Source: Numida meleagris (lineage: Eukaryota > Chordata > Aves > Galliformes > Numididae). Taken from it: a stretch of 64,000 nt of DNA. The stretch lies in contig NC_034420.1 in assembly GCF_002078875.1 (NCBI RefSeq), forward strand, positions 3,967,814-4,031,813. The letters run 5' to 3'. A program made the translations under genes and the position numbers. This document shows, piece after piece, positions 40,463-51,987 of this stretch. Position 1 is the first letter of the stretch. Every line of letters begins with the position of its first letter. Below the pieces are notes generated by a model that saw nothing but the letters and a program-made list of their open reading frames with translations, made no database searches and had not been told where the DNA came from.

Positions 40463-40600
40463 ATGCGAGTGCTTGCCTGGTTACAGTGGCAAACACTGTG
40501 AAATAGATGACGATGACTGTGTGGGCCATAAGTGTCGCCATGGAGCTGTCTGCGTAGATGCAGTCAATGGCTACACCTGCATCTGTCCTCAGGGCTTCAG
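40463..40600 (+). CDS. SLIT3: SLIT3 coding exon E: second half of EGF4 and calcium-binding EGF5
   Basis: This 138-nt exon is bounded by phase-2 introns on both sides. [12 protein letters not shown] closes EGF4, and [18 protein letters not shown] with [16 protein letters not shown] forms EGF5 up to its fifth cysteine. The [12 protein letters not shown] string fits the beta-hydroxylation signature of calcium-binding EGF modules. HKCRHGA is SLIT3-type (SLIT2 has NKCKNGA in human as I recall). Acceptor cttgtattgcag and donor CAG|gtacgt are both strong. Because the exon is symmetric, skipping it would keep the frame but join half of EGF4 to the end of EGF5 and lose cysteine pairing. Confidence 0.97.
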
Positions 40601-43600
40601 GTACGTGAGAGGCACCTCTCTCCTCTCTCTTCTGTACATGGTATTGAGGTGCTTTCTTTAATTGCCTTCATCCTCAGAGCTAATCAGCCTCTACATTTGG
40701 TATTGATGTGTCATTCCTATGTGAATAGATAGCTCGATGCTTCCTGTCCTGTAGCTGAAATAGATCTTAAGGAGTTAACTGAATAGACAGCATTTGCTCT
40801 GCAAAGAGCAGTTTGCCTTTTGTGCAGTGCTGTGTCAATTTGCCTGCCTGCCTGCCCCAGCCTTTCCTGGTAAAGGAGTAGGTAATGCAATCACATAAAT
40901 GATACGGAGATAAGTTTTGCACATGTGAGAGAGAGCAAAGGATAATAAAATTATATATATGAACCCTCAGACCTGGCTGCAAGAAAATAAGATTCTGAAG
41001 ATGTTGTGCCAGTATCTCTGTGCCTGCTGGAGGACAGGCTCAGTGTGATTTGGGCTGTAAATTTCCAGTCTCTAACTCTGACAGCTGCCAATAAATCCAA
41101 CTCTTGGAAATCTCACTGTCTGTCAAAGATAAGTGTGCTGCTCCAAATGGATTCACTAATCATTGCCTGAGGCTAGATACTGGTTTCCTTCCAGCTAAAC
41201 TTTCCCTGTGTTTGAAATACGCACACGAGACAAAGAGGAATACCTGAAAAGATCAGTCTTGACAAAGCAGAAATTACGTGAACACTTATAAATCCTTTAT
41301 TCAGCCTTGTATCTGCAACTGTCCTCATTCTTCTTGCTTTCATCCTCTCTGGGTGTTTTTTCCCTTATCAACAAACATTTTTATTGCAAAGTAGACAGAC
41401 TTTTCTGAATAGATACTGATATATAACATGCTGTCAACCCATGGTTACCTAGAATCAGACTTATTATTTATAGGATACCAGAAATCTTCCAAATTTCAAG
41501 TTCATATCTTTTTTAGTATGTTTCATCTGCTTTGATGGCCTAAGGGATCTGGCAAGTTGGTGACTGGTGAGGATAACAAGAGGCTGTCCCACAGTGGAAT
41601 TGTAGATGTTCAGTGTTATCTAATTGTTAGAGAGCTGAGAAATGGGATTGCTAAGCTTTATCAGAAGTCAAGGGTAGCTCAATCCTGTCATCAGAGAGCA
41701 GTGACTGGGAAACTTCTGCTGCAGGTGCCCTGGCATGTCAGTTCTAGGCAGCGATGAACAGGAGGTGTTTGGTTTTTGGAGGGGTAAGACAATATCACAG
41801 TGTTTGATAGAGGTGCGTTAAGTCAGGACACAGCTGAGCTGAACAGCAAGGATAGGTGAGAGTCTGGTCTGGGTCCCTTCCTGCATCCCAGGCAGATCTT
41901 CTGGCAGCGTGGGTTGGCTGTTCACACAACAGGGACTTCAGGGGCAGGATCTGGAGCAACCCAAGACTCTCATTCCACTAAAGTACTCCAAGAAGCAGCA
42001 ACATCTTTCTCCACAAAGCTCTCAAACTCTTCCACTAGCTTAGACAGCACTTCATAGCCCAGGGTAGACTTATGTGAGAAAGGTAACTCCACTGCCTTAC
42101 AACTGCAGAGCCAGGAATGACTTGAGGTATCGTGCTTGCTTTCCTTGTGTGACACTGCTCCATGGCATCTCTCTCTATTTCCTGTGCAAGATGCAGGGGA
42201 GTGAGGGTGTTTTAGGAAGAAAGTGTCACAGTGGGCAATAACAGAATCCATCTGTCAAGGCAAGAGAGTGAGCTGAAGCCCCTAGAGTTCCCATGCAGAA
42301 CAGTTCCTGCTCTTGTTTGATTTCACGTTTAAAATTCTGCTAGCAAAATATGATCTGCTCATTATTCTTCCCATGACTCTGGCCTTTTGTGCTTTGAAGG
42401 CCTGCTGCTCTGAAAGGGTTTCTGATGTTTTTTTTCTTTCAAGATTGCAATTGCAAAGATGGTGATTGACAGAGTTCAGGCTTCTGATGGCGCAGGGTTA
42501 TAGACTGCTGTTCACAGTGTGCCTCGGCTGCTGCGCTGTGCAGCGAGGAGATAACTTTGCAACGCCACAAGTGTTGGTGAGGAGGGAGCACAAGAAGATG
42601 GTCTGCAGAAGGGAACTAGGAGACCCATGCTTATGAGGAATAGAGTTGGTTGGCTACATTTCAAGAGTCATTTCCCAGCAGTGAGTTTACAGAGTGACCT
42701 CCTCCCAGTTATCTGGAGCTTATGCTATTGTCATAAATGCATGGACCTCTAGCAATTTTATGGTTGTTGCTATGCTGTACATCAAAGCCACTTGCAGTCA
42801 CCCAGTAATAAGGTTGTTAAAACTTAACATCCTCATACAGCTGAACAAATGGCACTCTCTGGTAATTCTTAGCAGTGGAGCGCCTCATATCAAGTTACAC
42901 ACCTCCAATTACAGCCCCAAAAAGGAGCACCAACATGCACACACCTACAGGCTTGGGGCAGAGTGGCAGGAAGACTGTGTAGAGAAAACGGACCTGGGGG
43001 TATTGGTCGATGCTCGGCTGAGCATGAGCCAGCAGTGTGCCCAGGTGGCCAAGAAGGCCAATGGCATCCTGGCTTGTATCAGAAATAGTGTTGCCAGGAG
43101 GAGTAGGGAAGTCATTGTCCGTCTGTACTCAGTCCTGGTGAGGCCGCACCTCCAGTACTGTGTCCAGTTTTGGGCCCCTCACTGCAAAAAAGACACTGAG
43201 GCCCTGGAGCGTGTTCAGAGGAGGGCGACGAAGCTGGTGAGGGGTCTGGAGCACAGGGCTTATGAGGAGCGGCTGAGGGAGCTGGGATTGTTCAGTCTGG
43301 AGAAGAGGAGGCTCAGGGGAGACCTCATCGCTCTCTATAACTACCTGAAGGGAGGTTGTAGTGAGCTGGGGGTCGGCCTCTTCTCTCTTGTAACTAGTGA
43401 CAGGACGAGGGGGAACGGCTTCAAGTTGCACCAGGGGAGATTTAGGCTGGACATTAGGAAATACTACTTTTCTGAAAGAGTGGTCAGGTGCTGGAATGGG
43501 CTGCCCAGGGAGGTGGGGGAGTCACCGTCCCTGGAGGTGTTCAAGAAACATTGAGATATAGCGTTGAGAGACATGGTTTAGTGGGGTTATTGGTGGTAGG

Positions 43601-46600
43601 TGGATGGTTGGACTGGATGATCTTGCAGGTCTTTTCCAATCTAGCTAATTCTGTGATTCTATGACCTGCTTTTCCATTTTGGTATTTGCTATTCACTGTT
43701 CATTTGTAGCCATGCTCCATACTTTATTGCTCAGCAGTCTTTTGCAATTACATAATACATTTTCTTCCTGCAAAGTTTTCTGTTTCCTGTACAAAGTAAA
43801 CTGTGTTTACCTCCCATAGATGAAAACACGTTCAAGAATTTGTGAACCCATTGGATAAAAGCTTCCTTATCAAAGCTTCCCTCTAGCAATCAGCCTCACA
43901 GTAGTGCTGTCCCAATAAATGTTGCAGTGGTAGGGAATCACATGTTAATGCTGCTGAGCTTGATATAAAGCACTGTTCCTCCATTGTGTAAATGCTCCTG
44001 AGTTCCCCAGTCAGACAGTTTGCTGCAAGAAACTCAACTGTGATTATTTAAATAAAAGAGATGGTACCAGGCAGGGGGGAGCTGGCCAAGCTATGCCAGC
44101 TAAGCTGTGCTCCGCATTCCTCTGCTACGGAAATAAGTTGTATTAATCATTTATAAAACCATTTTTAATATTTAAAATAGAAAAGAAGAGGCCTTGACAG
44201 ACACTTGTTCACTTGTTGCAAATGTAATGTCTGGATCCCAGCAGCAGGACAGCCACACTTGGAGCCACCCACTGCAAGGGTTTCAAGGCAAGGAAAGGCT
44301 GCAGAAGAGCTGTACGGGGAGTCTGGGAAATCTTTCTGAGCAGCACCAAGCACAGACATGCTGGCTTCTTGCAACATTTGCTTTCTGTTAGTGGGGGCTG
44401 TTGCGGGCTGCATGTATTTTTCATTATTATTATTTTTAACTTCCAAGAAATCAGAGTTATAAATGCTGTCTTTCCTTCTGCTTTCTAGTTGTCTCTCACA
44501 GACAAAACAAATGACTGGCGTTAGGCAAAGCAAACCTAATGGGCTAGCTTAGCAGGGCTCCTTTCTGCTAGTCGTCTGTAGAACAAATTACACTTGACAT
44601 CAGGTCAGTGGTGACAGTCATTTGTGGGGTCAGCCCTTGTTTGTTCCCGTTGTCGGACCTCTGACATGTTTGCCATCTAGCTGCAAAGCTCCACGCTGGG
44701 GAGAGAGATCACACACTTGATGAAACCAGGCTTTGGACAGGGAAGTGCTCCACTCAGCCCACCTGAGTGCCTGGCTGGCAGTGCGGATGCAGCACTGATG
44801 TGTCCTATGCTCATCAGCTCCGGCTGGGTCTGGCTGCCAGGCTGGTAGGCAACCACTGCTGTAACAAGCTTAAATTGGCAGGAGTTGCTTTCTGCCTATC
44901 TGTCTTCCCCTGAGGTTGTTGCTATTTTTTCACGTTCCCTTATTTTCTTGGAAAGGGGGATCCAAGCCACATCTTGGTGCGTGGTGCCATGCCCCGCAGC
45001 ACAGCGCTGCCCTCCAGGAGCAGGAGGCCTGCAGGGCTCTGTCAAGCAGCTGCAACACACCATCAGAAGGGAAGGTCCCTCAGTCTGTGGCTAGTTCGTA
45101 GTTTAGGTGCATTCAGAAAGAAACGTTCCCAAGAACAAATTTACTTTGAGAATCGTATCAGACAGAGCAAAGAGAACCATTTCCCACATGCAGTTATTCT
45201 CCCAAACCATACTGCCTTTCCTGTTCCCATTCCCACTGCTGCCTACAGCAGGCTGAACTCTGTACTGACCCCTATACCTCTCCAAATACTCCTTGGAGCA
45301 AAGCGAATAGTGTTTATTGATTGCCAGCAGTATTGCCGGCCAAATTACCCTTCTGAGATAACGTTTGTCTAGATTAATAGATTGGCTTGTCTCTATGCAA
45401 GAATATGCTTTTCTGATAGAGGATATTTACTGCTGACCATGGTTTGGTGTTGTGTTTGTTTTTTTCCCCCCAATTCTTTGCTGAAAGCATTAGCAACTTG
45501 TGACTGAGCCCACTGACAGCTCCAAGCGTCACCCAGCCAGGGAGTAGGCAGAGCAGCTGGACTGGTTTTGGTGCAGTTCAGAGTTTATCCCATCTGCATT
45601 TCACCGTGCATTTCTCTTTCTTGTGTATGATACAAAGAGAGTTCCCCAGAGGCAGACCGGAGGGCAGCACAGGTTGTGAGAACAGGGGCAGGGAGAGGAT
45701 TGGGTGCTTACGCCGTGCCACACAGTTCTTTGGATAGGGCCATGGTACTCTGCAAAACTTATGTCAGAAAATATAAAAAGGAAAACAGCCATCTCCAATT
45801 CCTTCTGTTTCAGAAGCAGCAGGTCCCTATGGCTAAGCAAGATTGCTGTTTTATTCGCTGTTGTTGCACGTCTAGTATTGGTACTATGTACTGTGGGGTT
45901 ATGGCTTAGGTTTCTGTTCTAATAGTATCTAGGAAGATTGCCTAGAAATTCGCTGAGCTTCCACATCTCACCTGCTTTACTGGAGAGAAGTGAGGTTTTT
46001 GGCACCTTTTGCTTTGTTTTTCTAAGAGCGCTATTATTCCACAAAGTGCTCCCTTGAATGGCAGGAAATTCCTAGTGGGACAAGTGGGATTTCACTGCTC
46101 CAAGACTGGGCTGAGGGGTTGTTCACTGCAGGAATGTGTCTGCCGCAGTCCTCTCCTGGGAAGCCGCCTGTCCCAGTGCTCTGGAGCACAGAGAGCCAGA
46201 GCCTGCAGCCACACCACGCCGCTCCCCAGCGCTGCCTGACGCGCTCTCCCTGCTCCCCAGGCAGCGATTTTTCATCATGTTGTTGTCTGCACGTTTTCAA
46301 GCGGTCCCAGAACTCAACGCAAAGAGTTTATGTTCTCTCAACAATACAGAATGGATTTGTTGGGTTTGGAAGGTGCCTTGTAAGGAGAAACGTTGGGGTG
46401 CCCCATGAGTGAGGAGCATGCTGTGTGCTGCCAGCCTGGCTCCTCTGCAGGGCTCACTGGCTGTGGCAGCCCAGTGGCTGTACTAGGCAGAGTTTCCCCG
46501 TGTCCTTTTTGCAGTTCAGTCTGACGCATGATATCACTGTGAAAGATGCCTGCAGCTTTTTACATTTTTTCCCTTTTCCCTGTTCATTCTATGCTGATGT

Positions 46601-47568
46601 CAATATTTAACTGCAGTTGAGTCATTCCAGTCTACTGTAGAAAGCAAATAACCTGTGAAGTGCACAGCCTGGGGACGGAGCCAGTGCTGCTCCTGGGAGC
46701 CTCACAGCTCAGAAGCTACTATATGTGGGTTTGGCTTGTATCGTAATGATACAGCCTCCTGTATCATTAAGATGAAACCATAGCACTTTCCTCCAGGTCT
46801 GAATTCATCTCGTGTTCACTAGTGCTCAGACTGGCATTTGGCTTTCCTACCTTGGACTCTGGGAGGTCCTTTCCTTTTCATTTTTCTGGTCTGCACTGTA
46901 GCCAACCACAAGCTCAGCTAAAATAAGTTAATAATCCTGCTGCTGTCAGAAACAAGCAATGCAGGGAAACTGCCCAGAGAACAGCACGGTATCGGTGGCT
47001 CTGAGAATTTTTAGCCACTGCCCATCTGTTGATTATATGCTCTCTGATATACAGTAAAACAAGTGAGGAGACTGCATGAGATGCTAAAAACAGAGGATTT
47101 CCCTTTGTGTGCCACTTACAACACCAGCAATAGACTCAAGCTACGAAGCCTAGGACAGGGATTTTTGGCCGAGAAGTGCTGCACGTTTTGGATAGCAAGG
47201 GAGAGCAGGTGGGCTGAGCTCAGGTTTGGGTTTAAATGGCTCTGTTTTTGTGGGAACATCTGCACAGCACAGTGTGGTATGGAAGCTATTTGAGACAGAC
47301 TGCTGTACCTTGCAGAGCTAGATAACCAGTGCAAAGTGCAGAACGAATTGTTTTCAGTATTTGAATTGGCTCACACAAATGCAGCATGGGGATTTCTCTA
47401 CAGCATGATGCTGTACAGCTCTCACACAGTAAAGCTGGCACATGGTAGCTGAATCTTGGACTCATTATACCACAGTAGTATTATAATGTCAACATCTGAC
47501 AATGCTTTTTTCCATACAAAAAGTTTGGATAAATGAGGCTGCTTTTTTCTTTTCTTAACTTTCTACAG
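40601..47568 (+). other. SLIT3: SLIT3 intron E-F (7.0 kb)
   Basis: Intron containing one large CR1 fragment (42950-43664) and a short TGCC repeat near 40841-40857. The sequence from about 44,600 to 46,700 is moderately GC-rich with many short open frames but no recognisable exon. The minus-strand frame at 41970-42251 (93 codons) has a helix-like composition but no family was recognised. Confidence 0.9.
42950..43664 (+). mobile_element. CR1 LINE, 5'-truncated, with open ORF2 C-terminal segment
   Basis: The best preserved repeat in the window. From about 42950 to the TGA ending at 43554 one frame is open for about 200 codons. It reads as the C-terminal part of CR1 ORF2: [103 protein letters not shown] and [12 protein letters not shown]. 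The 3' UTR contains acatggtttagtgg, ggttggactggatgatcttg and the terminal aattctgtgattctatga. This resembles the CR1-F/H type. The catalytic reverse-transcriptase core and endonuclease are missing, so it cannot move on its own. The open frame continues upstream to 42694, but that part is flanking intron. Confidence 0.95.
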
Positions 47569-47809
47569 TGGACTTTTCTGTGAAACTCCTCCACCGATGG
47601 TTCTGCTCCAGACAAGCCCGTGTGATAACTATGAGTGCCAGAATGGGGCCCAGTGCATCGTTGCACACCAGGAGCCTGTCTGCCGCTGTCTTGCTGGCTT
47701 TGCTGGGCAGAAGTGCGAGAAGCTCATCACGGTGAACTTTGTTGGGAAGGATTCCTATGTGGAGTTGCCATCAGCCAAAATTCGCCCTCAGGCAAACATT
47801 TCCCTCCAG
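47569..47809 (+). CDS. SLIT3: SLIT3 coding exon F: end of EGF5, EGF6 and start of laminin-G domain
   Basis: This 241-nt exon enters in phase 2 and leaves in phase 0. GLFC closes EGF5. PPPMVLLQ is the inter-EGF linker. [15 protein letters not shown] with [12 protein letters not shown] is EGF6. [17 protein letters not shown] and QANISLQ open the laminin-G (ALPS) domain, which together with the C-terminal knot contributes to heparan sulfate and matrix binding. [15 protein letters not shown] is a SLIT3 hallmark (SLIT2 has LVSVNFINKESYLQI). The linker has Gln where SLIT2 has the Arg of its proteolytic site. NIS is a potential glycosylation site. Acceptor aactttctacag and donor CAG|gtatgt are good. 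Confidence 0.98.
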
Positions 47810-48412
47810 GTATGTCACGCAGAGTATCTGTTGCCAGTAGTTTTCTGAGAAATAACGTATCTGCATCCACAAAACCAGACAGACGAGGGCTGCTCTGTTC
47901 TCTCCTGACTCCCAAAATGTCCCATTTGAACACAGCAGGATTTGCTGATAACTTGGGTGGATAACTCATGTCTATACTAGTGTGGGGACAGATCTTTCTT
48001 TCCTTCTTCATATTCATAGAAAGTATGTGATCAGATGAGCACTTGCTGAAATTCATTGCAATTGAAGTTGATTTTCTAAAATGCCAGTTTATTGAGAAAT
48101 ATATTCGTTCATGTACCACCAAAAATACCACTACAGTCTATTGGCAGGGTTCAAATACGTTGCAGCTTTCACCTGAAAAGTCTTGCTCATTTGAGACAAG
48201 GGAGCCATCCAACATGTTTGTGTATGAACCCACTCACTGTCACCAAGACCCTTCTCTGTTTCATGGTTCTTGCTTTCATTGTTGCTCATATATGTGATTT
48301 ATTAAATCACATTTGAATTGCATATATGATTTATTTATGATTTTTTAATAGGTTTATTGTTTCCATTTTAATCATTCTCAAGAAACCTTACCAGGTTATT
48401 AATGTTTTGCAG
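47810..48412 (+). other. SLIT3: SLIT3 intron F-G (603 bp)
   Basis: The shortest intron in the window. It holds an AT-rich segment at 48288-48350 with a perfect 7-bp hairpin, GTGATTT-att-AAATCAC (48294-48310), and a related second catatatgatttatt copy. No other structure was recognised. Confidence 0.95.
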
Positions 48413-48543
48413 GTAGCAACAGACAAGGACAATGGCATCTTGTTATACAAAGGAGACAACGATCCTTTGGCTCTGGAGCTGTACCAAGGACATGTGAGAC
48501 TCATCTATGACACACTGAATTCTCCACCTACCACAGTATATAG
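48413..48543 (+). CDS. SLIT3: SLIT3 coding exon G: laminin-G domain, middle part
   Basis: This 131-nt exon enters in phase 0 (GTA GCA ACA GAC) and leaves in phase 2 (TAT AG). It encodes [17 protein letters not shown], then [16 protein letters not shown], then [10 protein letters not shown]. This is the beta-sandwich core of the laminin-G domain with the typical GILLY and L-L-G-x-[VL] patterns. [25 protein letters not shown] is the SLIT3 version of a segment that in SLIT2 reads [25 protein letters not shown]. Acceptor aatgttttgcag and donor TAG|gtaagt are near perfect. Confidence 0.98.
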
Positions 48544-51500
48544 GTAAGTATCCAAGCTTTACCAAGACAGTTTATTTCCAAAAAAGATGGGAAGGCAGGG
48601 TTTTTCTAAGAAATAAGCATGAAAGGATAATCTTTTATTTTACATCACTGCGTCTCTTTTATGTATGCAATTAGATAAGAAAATCAGAACAAAGCCTTAG
48701 TTGGAGGCTGCATGGTTAAAAACTGTCATTTGTAGGTAATGCCAATGATACTATGTCCGATGGCAAATGCAGAAAAATGTTGTGATTTCTCATTCACTGT
48801 ATGGATTTAGTATCTGATTAATGTTTTCCTTGAAATAGTTACACGTAATCCACTTCTCTGATATTGATATTGAGCATTAACTTTCTGTGCTGGGACAGAA
48901 GAGTGACTATGTGAGGGCAGGATGAGAGCATTTCAAAATAGGAGGAGAAGAGCTGAATTCCTCAACGAGGTAAATGTTTTTAGAAGATCTCTTGCCTGTA
49001 TCAGTAGTAACCACGCAAACCATGAGAGAACACAAGTTTCATAAGGTAGATTATAGAGCATTTTCACCTTCAGACGCTTCACTTTTGAGGATACCAAATC
49101 CACAGTTTGTATTTATTAGTTGCAAGAAAAAAAAAAACAAATGTAAAAGTAAAGCCTATGCACCAAGGGAAAGAGAAGCATGCTACTCATGTCTTCCTCT
49201 GTACCTTTCAGCAGTCTTCTCCCTCTGTTAACTGTCTTCCGGTTATTTTTAAGCTATGATGCTCTAGTTTATTCTGTGTAATCATGTGGTTGTGTCCACA
49301 CAGAGCCCTTTTAGGTTCATTGCAGTTCCTTTGCAGTGTTCATGCAGAAGAGGTGGATTTCTTAGCCTGCCTCACTCTCTGGGGAAGAGCATTCTATTAA
49401 AGCAAGTATATGGATGGCACTAAGACTGACCATGACATGCCATGTGCTTCTACTGAAAAGTTTTCTCAGTGCTTGATAAAAACTTCAGTGTTCCAGAACA
49501 TGGTAGCTGTGCAGAGTTTTCTTTAAGAAGAACAGTGATATATTTAAGAAAACAAGACAATTCTTTATAATAACAAGTTGGATAATCCCAATGCAGGAAT
49601 GTCATCAGGAAGAACAATGGCTTGTCCACTGTAGGAATGAAGAAAGTGGTTTCTTAGTGCCTTTGACTGGCTGGACAGGTGTGAAAAATTTCCCTATGTG
49701 TGGCTGCGAATCCTAATTGATTTCATGTTAGAGCAAAGCCAAAGTTGTTAAACAGTTTTACACAACTAATTAGAACATAGAAAAGCTTATTATGTGTGGG
49801 TAGCACATGAGGTGACAGAGCAGCATGGATGCTTGCACTCTGTTGTCAAGGGCAGAGCGGCGTGGTGACAAGAGCTGTTGCCACCATCGACGATGCCTTA
49901 CAGATCTGCTGCCTTCTGGCGAAGCTGCCAGAGATGGCAAGTGGCAGTGTCCCCATTATTACTGCGCCCTTCATATTGATCAAGGAGGAGGTCTCCATTC
50001 AGACTGACACCTCATTAACATAAGATTAATGGCCTGTTCACTGCATTTTGTACTGTGTGATCTGTTGAGATGGGAAAGTAGCTGCTTAATACGATGCCCT
50101 TTCTGAAATGTCACTCTAATCTTTTATTAGTTGAAGGAGTGGAGCAAAATGGGATTAGCATGGAGCTTGATGGGAAAAGATTAGGTCGATAGAGAAAAAC
50201 TACAGCCAAAGAATGTCAAAAAGGACCTCTAAATAGATTAAGAGACTTCTTTTCCTTAAGGACTGAGGAAGCAGGAGGAAATCTGCTTCTCCACTGGGAT
50301 TTTAGGGTAGAAGGCGTGAATGGATCTGGTTCGACCTCCCTGTATATCCTGTTTGACTTTAGCTAAGGGCATAAGCTGTGATTGACTACGTATAACTTCT
50401 AGCTTGGCCTTGGGTTTTCACAGGAAAACCCCCAAAAATGGAAAATCCCATATTTCTTTTAGCAGCTTGGACAATGGGCAGTCATTTCCATTCTTCAGGC
50501 ATTAGCCATCATTTCTAAGTTGAGTTTCACAGATTCCTTCTGGATGTTTTAGAGGCTAAAATATCTGGTACTGGCTTTCATGAGTTCATCTGTACTTTTA
50601 ATTGCATTGAAATGAAATGAATATCTGATTCTCTGCGGTGCATATCTAAACCTTTGGAACTAGGCATCTCTTTTCCATAACTTTTACATCTGTCTTTTTT
50701 TTCATTAAAAATAAGGTTACTGGGAGTATCAGAAACTTTTGAATTTTAGTCTCGCCACTGGTGAAACTGTTTGCTTTCTCTATTACCTGCACCTTGCTCT
50801 CTTGTTTAGATGCCGTATCTAAAAGTCATCCTCAGTAAAAGTGGACTGATTGTCATTGAGGTCTGCTGAAAGACAGATTCATTTTCTCAGACAATATCAG
50901 GAGCTGCTGTCCTCCAAAGGGGTCCACTCATCAGAACAGATGAGCAGTGCTTCGGCTGTTGCTTGCCTCAGAAGCGTGTGCCAAAAGAGTTGCAGTACCG
51001 CCTGGTGGGAACTGTGCCAGTTAACAGCTGCAGGAAATCTCTGACTGACCTGGTCCAATGTTCTAACTGATCTGTTTTACTGGTTAGCTCAGGTACTCCT
51101 GTGATGGGATGTGGGAAGTCACTGGCAAGCCACATTATCTGTAATTCTACATCAGGGTCTCCTCTATGAAATTTATTAATAGAGCAAAATTAGCAAAGTA
51201 CTTGGCTAATTCACATAATATCCTGTAGGGATAAGATAAAAACCTGTTTCCAGACAGGTTTGGAAGCTAGCAGCAGGTACGGCATGTGCGGTGGCAGTTT
51301 TCAGTAGGATTCAGTGAGGTGTGCTGGAAGGATGACGTACACAATAGGACGTGGCCATGGTGAAGGTCAGCACCATGTGCTCTGAACTTACCTGCTGTAG
51401 GATGTTCTGCAGGTGGCCTCCCTTTCCAAATTATCCTAAGAAAATGTTTGCGGACAAGGATGTGGCATAACAGTATATTGCTGGCGTGCCAAGAAGCAGT

Positions 51501-51716
51501 TGATGTTACCTGCTTTGTGAGGGCAGACTCCCTCTGGCTTTTGGAGCAGACCTGTTCCTCTGTCTTGCTCTTTTGAGCAGATTTAAGTAGAACTACAGAA
51601 CAAAGTTAGTCTGGAAAAGCCCAAGGTTAATTTGCTGTACGTTGAGATTTACTTTACGTATATTATTTGTTATGCTTGGATGGAAAGGTTACAGTTGATG
51701 TTGGACTTTTAGCATA

Positions 51717-51987
51717 GCGATATAGCAAAAAGTTGGAAGGGACCTTCAAAGATCCTCTACTCCAAGTGCCTGACCTCTTGAGGGCTAACTAAATGTTAAA
51801 GCACGTTACTGAGAGCTGTCCAAGAGTTCCTGAACACTGACAGGCGTGAGGCATCAGCTACCTCGCAAGGAAGCCTGCTCCAGTGTTTGACCACCCTCGT
51901 GTAAAAAAAAAAACTCATTATATCTAGTCTGAACGTCCCCTGGCATGGCTTTGTGCCATCCCTGTGTATCCTATCAGCAGCAGTCAT
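51717..51987 (-). mobile_element. CR1 LINE, 3'-end fragment, antisense
   Basis: On the minus strand the sequence encodes GTFRLDI, TRVVKHWSRLPCEVADA and LSVFRNSWTALS. This is a decayed CR1 ORF2 C-terminus (compare [20 protein letters not shown]). It is followed toward lower coordinates by 3' UTR remnants (aaagttggaagggacctt, gatcctctactccaagtgcc on the + strand). The 3' terminal octamers are degraded and an A-run interrupts the RLDI...F motif. It is old and 5'-truncated. Confidence 0.85.

Noticed and set aside
42694..42949. Upstream extension of the CR1 open frame to an ATG
   Set aside because: The first ~85 codons do not resemble CR1 and the repeat begins near 42950, so the extension is fortuitous.
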